Source of the DNA: Ophiobolus disseminans
Taxonomy: Eukaryota; Ascomycota; Dothideomycetes; Pleosporales; Phaeosphaeriaceae
Assembly: GCA_010093685.1 (NCBI GenBank)
Contig: MU006235.1
Span: 573,780 to 637,779, forward strand
Reading direction: 5' to 3'
DNA length: 64,000 nt
Shown: piece after piece, positions 55,489 through 64,000 of the stretch
Numbering within the stretch: position 1 is the first letter of the stretch
Layout: the number at the start of each line of letters is the position of its first letter
Translations under genes and position numbers: made by a program
Notes under the pieces: model-generated
The model's database searches: none
Told to the model about the DNA's origin: nothing
What the model saw: only the letters and a program-made list of their open reading frames with translations

Positions 55489-56030
55489 TCAACCCTCTTC
55501 TTCGCCGAACGTGAGCTTGACTGTTTTTCCTTTTTTCTTCGCTTTTTTGATCGGCTTAGGGTCTGGCTTCTTGATGTCCTTGCTGCCATCCAGCTTGCTT
55601 TCGTCTTGCTCGTCGCTGATGATCTTCACCGCCTTCCTCTTCTTGCTTGGGGCGCCTACCTCGGCGATCTTATCCTTCTGCTTCAGTTCTGACACTTTGC
55701 TTTCTTCTTTACTAGCATTGTCGACTGCGCGTTCTTCCTCATCCTTCGGATCTTTTCCCGATACAAGTGCTTCGTATTCTTCTTTAGTCAGTGACTCCTT
55801 CGTATCCTCCAGAACATAAGTAGGCGCATCATCGTCGTCATCCTCCTTCTTCATTCGCTTGTTCCTCGGTATGGGTTGTTCATGACGTGCGGAATCACCA
55901 CTAGTCAATTCCCCCCGTAGCCTCCGCAGAAAAGCGGGCTGTTCGTTGTCTGTAAGTAGTGAGCAGGCTGTACTCAGAAGAAGCGAGCACTGTACTCACC
56001 AAAATGCAGGTCTTTAGCCTTGAAGCTCAT
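55489..56030 (-). CDS. DUF4604 (KIAA1143-like) protein
   Basis: 163 aa, exons 56030-56000 and 55949-55489. The 50-nt intron (GTGAGT...TTACAG) joins in phase (Phe-Asp). The N-terminus MSFKAKDLHFDNEQPAFLRRLRGEL and the following RHEQPIPRNKRMKKEDDDDDAPTYVLED and SLTKEEYEAL are the hallmark of DUF4604, a small conserved eukaryotic nuclear-type family. The rest is Lys/Glu-rich and disordered, with KKRKAVKII and a Lys-rich C-terminus (KPIKKAKKKGKTVKL). Molecular role unknown. Confidence 0.85.
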
Positions 56031-56715
56031 TCTGTCACGTTTATCGATGACGGAAATAATTGAGGGCAATTCACGATCGGGTGAGCTCCGAATAAGTTCC
56101 GCGAGGCTGCAAGGGCGGAGGTTGCACGCGCTAGGACGACGATTTGCCGGGAGATCGCGTGCGGCTCTGCAATGCAGGTGAATCTTGGCAATAATTATCT
56201 CCGATGACGCACGTTGCCAATCTCCGCTATGGAATTGACAATGTCCATGTCTCAAGCATTGCTATGCTCGGATGACACGTCGAATGGGTCCTCAAAAAGT
56301 ATCAACTCTTGTGCGCCGGTCTTAGCTGCTTTCATCCTTGCCCTTGGCAGCCGCGGCTTCTCGGTGCCGGCGCGCGACTTCAGTAGCTAACATCTGTTCC
56401 TCCCCACCGACCTTAGACACTGACACGGCGACACATTCGCGACCGCCTGGCGCATGGCCAGTCTTGGGCCTTTCACACCTCGACAACTCACGACGTCCGG
56501 AAACTTCCCCACGATTGTTCTCACTTTCACCCGTAGTTTCACGCTTGAGGTTCCCCGTCGCTCCTTTCCAGCTCGCTCCTCCTGCGCCAACCAATTTCCC
56601 TTCCCCACTCGCGCACTCTCTCGTTGCCCACAACTTGACGAATCTGCAAACACCAACCGAGTTTACTGCCTCCAGCAGTGCACGCTGTACAGTTTACCAA
56701 TACTGGCTCGCAACG
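56031..56715. promoter_or_regulatory. Divergent region between DUF4604 and GT15 genes
   Basis: 685 bp between two divergent start codons. The same frame as the mannosyltransferase is open back to 56338, but the extra sequence is leader-like. No TATA box is obvious. Confidence 0.4.
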
Positions 56716-58351
56716 ATGGCACTTTTCCCAGATGTTACGAGGCGACTGCCATCCACCCCAAACAGCCCACAGAAGAAAGTGGATGATAAATCACGGCGTG
56801 TGGCAAAGCCTGCCTCACAAACGAATCTCTTTACCCGGCGCATACGACTCACGAGCGACTCGTCTCTTTCCATACCACTCGTATTAGCGCTGCTGTTCCC
56901 ATGTCTCGTTCTAATCCTGATCCTGATGCTGTTTTGGCGGTCACCAGATTCCAATGGCCTCATGAATATGCCAGCCGGCACCCCGCCATCCATACGGTAA
57001 GTTCCAAACCCCATCTGTCATATAGCTCCAGGCACTGATACTGTTGCAGGAAGATTAGCGAGAAGTATGATAAGGTGTTTGCCACAGGATGTCTCGAGCC
57101 TCAAGTCAACGCGCCCCGAGCGAATGCCGCCTTCGTAGTCCTTGCACGGAACAAAGAGTTGGACGGCGTCATACAGTCCATCAAGTCCATAGAGAGACAC
57201 TTCAATCGGTGGTTCCACTACCCATATGTCTTCCTGAACGATGGCGACTTCAACCAGACCTTCAAAGACACCGTCCTGAACCATACAAGCGGATCGGTTG
57301 AGTGGGGTCAGATACCGGCAGAAGACTGGGGGTACCCGAGCTGGGTTGATCCTGCAGTTGCGAAGGAAGGGATTGCAAAACAAGGCGATCGAGCCATCAT
57401 GTACGGACACATGGAGAGCTACCATCACATGTGCCGCTTCTATTCTGGGTACGTCCGTTGTATACGCCGACATTCCTAGCTAACTTGTCCAGTAAATTCT
57501 ACAACCACGCGCTATTACAGAAGTACAAGTGGTACTGGCGCCTCGAACCCGAAATCAAGTATTTCTGCGACATCACCTACGACCCTTTCATCCACATGGA
57601 GCGCCACAACAAGATCTACGGCTTCACAATCGCTATCAAGGAGCTGCGAGAGACTGTCCCCAACATCTGGCGGTATGCCTCGGCGTACAAGCGGATGAAT
57701 AACATCACCTCACAGGGTCTCTGGGAAATGTTTGTGGAGAAACCGAAAGACAGAGAGGAAGAAAAGTTGAAGGCAAACCCAAAGCAGAAGAAGCCTCGCC
57801 CTGAGGAGGCCACAGATTCTGAATCCGGGGCGGGGGGATTGCCTGAGATTGATCCGGAAACGATGGAGGGCGAGTCATACAACATGTGCCACTTCTGGAG
57901 CAACTTTGAGATTGCCAGACTCGATTGGTTCCGGAGCAAAGAGTACAACGACTTTTTCGAGCTCATGGATCGCAGTGGTGGCTTCTGGATGGAACGCTGG
58001 GGCGACGCGCCAATTCACTCTCTTGCCGCGGGTGCCCTTCTCAGCCCGAAAGACCTTCACTACTTCCGCGACTTCGGCTACCGACACACCACGATTCAAC
58101 ACTGCCCGGCGAATGCACCCGCACGCCAGCTGACGAGAGAACCATATCTAGAGGAGACGACCATGGATGAGAAAGCGCGGCTGGAAGAAGACAAGTACTG
58201 GGCGACACCGGATCCCGTTAAGGAGAATGGCGTTGGCTGTCGCTGCAAATGCGACACTGACATCCCTGACGTGGAGGGTAAGGAAGGGTCCTGCTTAGCG
58301 GAGTGGGTCGAAGTCGCCGGTGGCTGGTCATCGCCAGCGCCACAGAGATGA
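56716..58351 (+). CDS. Alpha-1,2-mannosyltransferase, GT15 (KTR/KRE2/MNT1 family)
   Basis: Golgi type II membrane enzyme that adds mannose from GDP-mannose to N- or O-glycans. 512 aa from exons 56716-56996, 57050-57448 and 57493-58351, in phase. There is a short basic cytosolic tail, one membrane anchor (residues about 52-74) and a stem, then the catalytic domain: NAAFVVLARNKELDGVIQSI, FNRWFHYPYVFLNDG, KWYWRLEPEIKYFCDITYDP, and the family hallmark NMCHFWSNFEIARLDWFRS followed by YNDFFELMDRSGGFWMERWGDAPIHS. A charged insert (EEEKLKANPKQKK...) interrupts the domain near residue 330. The C-terminus carries a Cys cluster (GCRCKCD). The start at 56716 has a good context. The KTR subfamily is not resolved. 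Confidence 0.93.
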
Positions 58352-59346
58352 TAATCACGATTTCTTCATGTTTTGATGATCTTTTAGCGAGCATAGGTGG
58401 GAGCATGAGCATCGATACCCCTTGAGCATGGCGTTGTTGCATATGGGTTGGGCGCTCTTCCTAGTTATCACGGCTTCGACGTGCTCTGATGCTTTTCTCT
58501 CAAGGTCGTATGTGTAGTATGCATGATGTATCGTACATCTACCAAAGAGTTGTGATTTTGTTCATTCGTGGATAGTGACATGAGAGAAAAACATCAATGC
58601 AGTCCTAAACCTCCTTACACCAGCTTCATACGTCGACTGCTCAAATCTGTTGACCCTGTCACCTTCCTCTGAAAGGCACGAGATGCAAAAGTCTACGTCT
58701 TTGAGAAATTGATTGCATTTTAGGCTTGGAGGAGAATGTCTCCGAAAGGCATTTGTGATGCTAGGTGTTTTATGGGTTTCGGACGGATGTGCTAATTTAG
58801 CATATTTTGTGGAGCACGCTAAGTGCCTAGCTCGCCCTCCCTCAAGATGCTCGATATCGCAGGTCTGGAATATTCCCAGCCAGAATGTGCATGTCTAATC
58901 GGAAAGCCGAGCGATGCGTTCAAACGTCGATCAAACTTCTGTTTCTGAATGCATTCACAGCCCTTACGTGTTTGCTGTTCGGCGTGCTTGAGGCATCAAA
59001 GAGTTTCAGGTTCACTTATCTAATCGCGGCCCGCCCGCAGGACGTGGGGCATGGGCGAGCATCATCAGCCCCTCACTGTACGTACACGCCACGACAAGTC
59101 ACAGCTGCTGGGTGAATCGCGTGCAAGCAAGTCTCCTTCACCGACGTCGACTTGGGCAGCAATCTGCAGCCTTCGGTGTCCCACACGGTATGTGCGTGCG
59201 CTTGCATCATCCAGTCCTTCTCCAAGGCTCCACTAGCTCAAGGCAACACAACCCCGTGCACTTCCTTCCGCCCTCGTCACCCCGCTGCACCGCACTTCGT
59301 TCATTCACACTCTCTCCCTGCTTACTATCTATGGCGTTATACTGAC
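58352..59346. other. Intergenic region
   Basis: 3' UTR of the mannosyltransferase and CT-rich leader of the next gene. Short frames at 58713-59115 are unsupported. Confidence 0.45.
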
Positions 59347-61605
59347 ATGCCTTCCGATAGCAGCGACAACTCACCTCAAGACCTCAAGTATCCACCTGTA
59401 CAGGTCAACCACTCACTCTCCAAGCTCGACCTCGATACACTAATCATGAGGTCCACGTCGCGGCGCCTCCCAGAAGAGGCCGATAGTGTTCTGGAGGACA
59501 GTACCTTCGAGTTCCTCGGCGATAGCATGCTCGAGACGTCAGACGACGAGGCTCATACTGAGTCGATCGCGTCGACCGAGGGCTGCACCCCCGACGATGC
59601 ATCCAACTTCAGCGACGATGATGTTGACTACCCGAACGATAACCGCGACCTCCATCAGAGCATCTCCTCCTTCCACGCCGAAGCCTCAGAGCAGCATCAT
59701 GACTCACGCTCTATACATAGCACAGGGGACAGCACCCTCACCGAGGTGCCGGCATACATGGGTTACCACGGCGACCCGCACACCAAGCAGTTGAACGAGC
59801 AACCAGGAGACGAGCCGGGCATCATTCACGGAAGCAGAATCGACAGGAGCTTCCCAGATGAGGATGGCGTCTTCTTCACCGTCTTGAGCGACTACGGCTG
59901 TCCACAGGTGAGGCTCATCATCAAAGCAGCCTTGTCACCAGAGTCGATTCCGACACCAGATTCATACAGAATACTCTATATTGGCTCACTCAGCTCAGGA
60001 GAGGAAGAGGCTGTCTCCTCGAAGATATGCGCCGCTCTTACTGCGTGCCAGAGCACATCTAGGTCGATCATGGTACAAGGCCGGCTACAGCCCTACAGCC
60101 CTGTCATGCACGCATACCATGCCAGCCATATTGACACATCGTCTAAAGATGGTGAGCCGGCTCGCATCGCCATCACTCTCCAAGATGGCAAACAGCTCAC
60201 CTTTGGGTCCGGCCGTTCGTCCACCTCGGAGCCACAGCCCGATCTTGTCGTGTTCTGCCACCAGTCAAACCCTCGTTGGATTGACGACGCGCAAAAGCTC
60301 ATATCTGCTCGCAAGGCTCTTGATCGTGAGAAGGTACCGTATCTCGACATGACCTCAGCTAGACAATACCACTATGGGTTCCCATCGTACAACTCAAAGA
60401 GCTTAAGCGTTTGTATCGAAGGCCGACATAGTTCAGAGGACGAGTTCGAGCTGCAAGAGGTACTTCCTATTGACTACTACACCTTCAGCTGCCTCGAGCC
60501 TTCTCAGGTCAACCGCCATCTGGCACTGATTAGCCCCCACATGGTATCAGTGGCTGAGAAGCGCCCGCGAATCTCAGTTGTCAGTGATTGGTGGAAAGCA
60601 TATGTGAAGACGCTACGCGCAGCGCGGCCTGGACCACTGAAGACGTTGATCTTGTTGATGGTACTCACAGCGATGGTCTCGACCTACATGTTCGGGCCAG
60701 TCGTCATGCCTATGCTCTCTGAGAGACTGTCGAACATTGAGACTATTCCAGTGGCATCTGCTCCAACTCCCGAGTGCAGGACTTCGCGTATTTTAATCGC
60801 CCCTGAAATTACCTCCATCTCTCTGCTCGCCTCTCCTGGGACCCAATCTGCGTCAAGAGATCTGAGCCTGGTACCACCACCAGCCAAAGCTCAAAAGACA
60901 GAGAAGAAGAAAGTGGAAAAGATGGTTCCCTTCGCCATTCAACCAACCACAGACCAGCAATTCACGCTGATACCCCACAAGGACATTCTCAATGCTCGCA
61001 AGAAGCCCCAGCTTCAAATTCAAGTCTCTCGCGGAGCACAGGACATTCCGATACGATTCAATCGAACCATCAGCGGTGTATACGTCGTGGACCTTGAGCA
61101 ACAAGAGCCTTTTGGAATGTTCAGCGTTAGCATTGCGAGTTACTCGAAGCCTTTGCTTCAGCAGTCATTCGAGATTGGACTGGGTCACAACAAGTCAAGT
61201 CTCGCTCTGTTCTTCGACACAGCTATGAGGAACATCGTCGAAACGCAGGACAGCATACTGAACATCTCCTTGATTGCAGCAACCAATGTTGAAGCTGCTG
61301 CTCGACATTGGAAAGACATCCACATAGAGTCTGGTCAAGAAGTCGTAAATCATCTTCGAACGGCAAAGGGGGTGCTCGGCCGCATGCTGAGGGTTGAGAA
61401 AGAGCTTGTCAAGGAGGTACCTGGAGCAGCTTGGACGGGCATGCAGAAAGTCACTGCACCAATTCGAACGTCATCTCCGGTGCTGAAAGCGAGGACGCGA
61501 GCTCTTCGTATGCGATGCAAGCTGGAGATAGCGGCGGGCTTGTCGAGCGCGGATGGAGACGGCAAGGAGAGTTGGGCTTGCTCCAAGGTGCAGGGCCGGT
61601 CCTGA
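59347..61605 (+). CDS. Large protein with one central membrane helix, family unknown
   Basis: 752 aa, single exon. The ATG at 59347 was chosen; the frame is open upstream but looks like leader. The N-terminal 190 residues are acidic, Ser-rich and disordered. Residues about 195-390 look globular (GCPQVRLIIKAAL, YRILYIGSL, PDLVVFCHQSNPRWIDDAQKLI, VPYLDMTS). A membrane helix lies near 437-455 (TLILLMVLTAMVSTYMFGPVV). The C-terminal half is probably luminal, with a beta-rich part (TISGVYVVDLEQQEPFGMFSVSI) and helices (RNIVETQDSILNISLIAATNVEAAARHW). I think similar proteins occur in other filamentous ascomycetes, but I cannot name one. Confidence 0.72.
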   Translation: MPSDSSDNSPQDLKYPPVQVNHSLSKLDLDTLIMRSTSRRLPEEADSVLEDSTFEFLGDSMLETSDDEAHTESIASTEGCTPDDASNFSDDDVDYPNDNRDLHQSISSFHAEASEQHHDSRSIHSTGDSTLTEVPAYMGYHGDPHTKQLNEQPGDEPGIIHGSRIDRSFPDEDGVFFTVLSDYGCPQVRLIIKAALSPESIPTPDSYRILYIGSLSSGEEEAVSSKICAALTACQSTSRSIMVQGRLQPYSPVMHAYHASHIDTSSKDGEPARIAITLQDGKQLTFGSGRSSTSEPQPDLVVFCHQSNPRWIDDAQKLISARKALDREKVPYLDMTSARQYHYGFPSYNSKSLSVCIEGRHSSEDEFELQEVLPIDYYTFSCLEPSQVNRHLALISPHMVSVAEKRPRISVVSDWWKAYVKTLRAARPGPLKTLILLMVLTAMVSTYMFGPVVMPMLSERLSNIETIPVASAPTPECRTSRILIAPEITSISLLASPGTQSASRDLSLVPPPAKAQKTEKKKVEKMVPFAIQPTTDQQFTLIPHKDILNARKKPQLQIQVSRGAQDIPIRFNRTISGVYVVDLEQQEPFGMFSVSIASYSKPLLQQSFEIGLGHNKSSLALFFDTAMRNIVETQDSILNISLIAATNVEAAARHWKDIHIESGQEVVNHLRTAKGVLGRMLRVEKELVKEVPGAAWTGMQKVTAPIRTSSPVLKARTRALRMRCKLEIAAGLSSADGDGKESWACSKVQGRS

Positions 61606-62104
61606 TGAGGACTGTCTAAATCATGGACGGCGTTATTTCGTTTGACTTTGGAAAGAACATGATATCTTCAGGAGTTGCAGAGGTTGAGAGGCTTATACCC
61701 AGGCCAAGAGTAGGTACGTCGACTGGCAATACTTGGGCATGTCACTCTAGGCAAACGCATGGCGCTCTGGTACTTCTTGGAGAATCATGTTCACACCAGG
61801 AGCCCACTATATAGTTTGCGCGGAAATATGAACTTTACCTTTTGGTGCCTTCAGTTGATAGCTGTTTCCAATGCCGTGTGGGCGAGCAGGGGCGAGTGAA
61901 CGTAACGCACGTGCTAGCGCAAGGCCCTGGAACGGATTAGGCTTAGACTGATGTGCCCCTCCATTCGCAGCTGCCGCCTCAAGACCAAAATCTATGTGCT
62001 AACAGTGCCGACATCAACAACACCGTCACACCTCAACCACATTTTTTCTGACACGGCCTACTACCTCATCTACCTGAAAACGCATATTCCTCACGCTCTA
62101 CAGC
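61606..62104. other. Intergenic region
   Basis: 3' flank of the previous gene and promoter of the RanBP1 gene. No other feature is seen. Confidence 0.45.
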
Positions 62105-63033
62105 ATGTCTGACGTTGCCAAACCAGACCCCGCCGCCGACCAGGCCGCCAACCCTGGAGCGACACTGGTCAAGGACGAGACCGCCAAGGTCACCACCGAC
62201 ATCGCTGCCAACAAGCCCGACGCGCCCACAACTGAGACGAAGCCCGATGACAAGCCAATCACCGAGAAGGCGACCGAGGCTGCTTCGTCTGCCGCTGCCG
62301 CCGTAAAGGACAATGTCTTCTCCATGTTTGGTGGCGGGCCAGCCAAGGTGAAGAAGGAGGAGGTCGACGACACCAACGAGCCCTCGGGCGCCACAAAGAA
62401 GCCAGAGACAGTAGGTCTACTTACTAGAGGACAAAGGATAGTATTCTAACGTGTTGTAGGAGGAGAACCCCGAGAACGAGGAGCCCGATGTCGACTTCCA
62501 GCCCGTGGTCCACCTCACCGAGAAGGTCGACACCAAGACCAACGAGGAGCTCGAGGAGCAAGTCTTCAAGATGCGCGCCAAGCTGTTCAAGTTCGACCGG
62601 GAGTCACGGGAGTGGAAGGAGAGGGGCACTGGTGACGTCCGGTTACTGAAGCACAAGGAGAACGGCAAGACGCGTCTTGTTATGCGCCGCGACAAGACAC
62701 TCAAGGTCTGCGCCAACCACTACGGTATGATACGCGAGATGTGATTAGAGGATGTATACTGAGCGCTGCATAGTTGTCCCCGACATGAAGCTCTCACCCA
62801 ACGTGGGCAGCGACCGCAGCTGGGTCTGGAACGCCGCTGCCGACGTCAGCGAGGGCGAGCCCGAGGCTCAGACCCTGGCCATCCGCTTTGCTAACAGCGA
62901 GAGTAAGTACTTGCACATCAAACGTGGCTGAATATAAGCTGACGCGCTGTCCTCAGACGCCAACGCCTTCAAAGAGGCATTCATCAAGGCCCAGCAAGAG
63001 AACGAGGCGTTGTTCGGAAAGGGAGAGCAGTAG
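62105..63033 (+). CDS. Ran-binding protein 1 (Yrb1-like)
   Basis: Cytosolic co-factor that binds Ran-GTP and helps RanGAP release cargo after nuclear export. 258 aa from exons 62105-62410, 62460-62724, 62774-62902 and 62957-63033, in phase. The N-terminal 100 residues are an Ala/Lys/Thr-rich disordered extension. The RanBD1 domain starts near residue 112: DFQPVVHLTEKVDTKTNEEL, then FKMRAKLFKFDRESREWKERGTGDVRLLKHKENGKTRLVMRRDKTL...CANHYV, SWVWNAAADVSEGE, LAIRFANSENANAFKEAF. The core GTGDVRLLKH and RDKTLKVCANH are diagnostic. The N-terminal extension is longer than in yeast Yrb1. Confidence 0.94.
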
Positions 63034-63580
63034 ACGATAGCTGGATGTCGGTGGTATTGGCTAGTAGAAGGAGGACGAAAGCATGGACTCATGATTACGA
63101 TGACACTTGGGATGGTATCACATCACAGCGATAGAGCGCACCCCATACCCTGCACATAGTAGATAGCAACAAAACTGCCTGGCAGTAGCCAACGGCTTCC
63201 CCAAACTTTACTTTCTCATAATACTTGGTGACGTCCTGTGCGGAAGCTGCGACTGTCTCACACGGCGTTGACACGGTGATATTCAGCTAATTCGACCTTC
63301 ACCTCTGTATACTGTGCACGGCAAGGCAATCAGGCTAAACCCTGCAGCAGGCAGCTTTCCCGCGCGTGCAGCGATGAGCTTGACCCGTTTGCCAAGGCAA
63401 AGCTCCCCGCGACGTGCATGTGCCAAATAAACGCTCGCAACCAGCCACCACCGCGATTCCAACTTCACTTTGACCACATAACCGCGCAACTTCACCTCGA
63501 TACCGCGCATTGTCGCCTCCGTACGCTCGATTGACCACGACCACGATACAAATCGACGCGTATATAGATAATCCGTCAAG
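63034..63580. other. Intergenic region
   Basis: 3' UTR of the RanBP1 gene and promoter of the YEATS gene. A TATATAGA box lies only about 20 bases before the ATG at 63581, so it is more likely leader than a working TATA box. Confidence 0.4.
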
Positions 63581-64000
63581 ATGCCCGACGCAAGTTGCTC
63601 CCAGCGGCCGTCATGTGTGAAGGAGACTAACAGTCGCGCAGATCAAGCGATGGGTCAAGCTCATCACCCACCAGAAGCCCATGTACGTGTCTCCCACGCG
63701 ACCGCATGCGCCGGCATCCCCGGCGCGCCCCGACGAGCGACGGCTAACCAGTTGGACAGCGGAGAGCCCTCGCCTGTTGACGGCTTCCCCATGCGAGGAT
63801 GGAGCATCGAGATCTGGCTGCTGGACGAGCAGGGCAACGAGGTCATGCCCACCGTCTTCGAGAAGGCCACATACAACCTACATCCCTCATTCGAGAAAAA
63901 CAAGCAGGGTACGCGCGCGAGGCAGCATGCATACGCCTGACGCGTAGATACTGACGGCGCATAGTCTTTAAGAAGCCGCCGTTCCGCATCGACGAGAAGG
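63581..64000 (+). CDS. YEATS-domain protein (Taf14-like), 3' end outside the window
   Basis: N-terminal part of a histone acyl-lysine reader shared by TFIID/TFIIF, SWI/SNF and INO80-type complexes. Exons: 63581-63589 (MPD only), 63642-63682, 63760-63908 and 63965 onward. The first intron has a GC donor in perfect context (GAC|GCAAGT) and ends CGCGCAG. The other two are GT-AG, all in phase. The spliced protein reads MPDIKRWVKLITHQKPI, then SPVDGFPMRGWSIEIWLLDEQG and FEKATYNLHPSFEKNKQVFKKPPF. The W-S-IEI-L motif and YNLHPSF...F.KPPF are YEATS hallmarks, and the MPD-IKR start matches fungal Taf14. The naive frame straight through from 63581 is not the true protein. Confidence 0.88.

Noticed and set aside
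1..64000. tRNA or rRNA genes
   Set aside because: I looked for tRNA-like arms and box B motifs (GGTTCRANNCC) by eye and saw none that formed a cloverleaf. A covariance-model search would settle it.

Overview
This is genomic DNA from a filamentous ascomycete (Pezizomycotina; a Dothideomycete is my best guess). Genes are dense and sit on both strands. Introns are mostly 45-60 nt with GTRWGT donors, CTRAC-like branch sites and YAG acceptors. The families are fungal: KTR/KRE2 GT15 mannosyltransferase, Sgf29, the kinetochore subunit Fta4, DUF6536 and fungal CorA-like membrane proteins, and QDE-2-type Argonautes. Exon models were built by hand from splice consensus and reading-frame phase. Product names come from remembered family motifs, not database searches.

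Layout. 0-15 kb: lineage-specific small proteins (one with a SUMO-interacting-motif-like array), a CSC1/OSCA-type channel, a frame-broken LURP-one-like gene, a Ser-Pro repeat protein, a decayed CorA-like copy, and Fta4. 15-20 kb: coiled-coil protein, SGF29, a hypothetical protein, a SET protein. 20-26 kb: accessory block with a hAT transposase relic, a broken DUF6536 gene and a secreted Cys-rich protein, followed by a long gene-poor stretch. 26-33 kb: housekeeping block (mannose-6-phosphate isomerase, mitochondrial carrier, GT8 glycosyltransferase, ARF GTPase). 33-39 kb: two tandem, ruined Argonaute genes. 39-48 kb: UPF1-like helicase, large disordered protein, membrane glycoprotein. 48-51 kb: a second broken CorA-like gene. 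51-64 kb: mostly intact genes (rhomboid-annotated membrane protein, DUF4604, GT15 mannosyltransferase, a 752-aa membrane protein, RanBP1) and the 5' part of a Taf14-like YEATS gene cut by the window edge.

The clearest large-scale signal is two tiers of genes. Housekeeping genes splice cleanly into full-length frames. The accessory genes (two Argonautes, two CorA-like, DUF6536, hAT, LURP-one-like) carry premature stops, one-base frameshifts and deletions. Many of the stops are of the kind made by C-to-T change (CAA, CAG or CGA to TAA, TAG or TGA), and some damaged splice sites look like G-to-A change. This fits, but does not prove, repeat-induced point mutation followed by decay. The Argonaute pair is the most interesting item. 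One copy lacks its N-terminal part. The other lacks the MID/PIWI middle and has a CCHC zinc-knuckle segment upstream in the same frame. If the assembly is right, neither can encode a working slicer.
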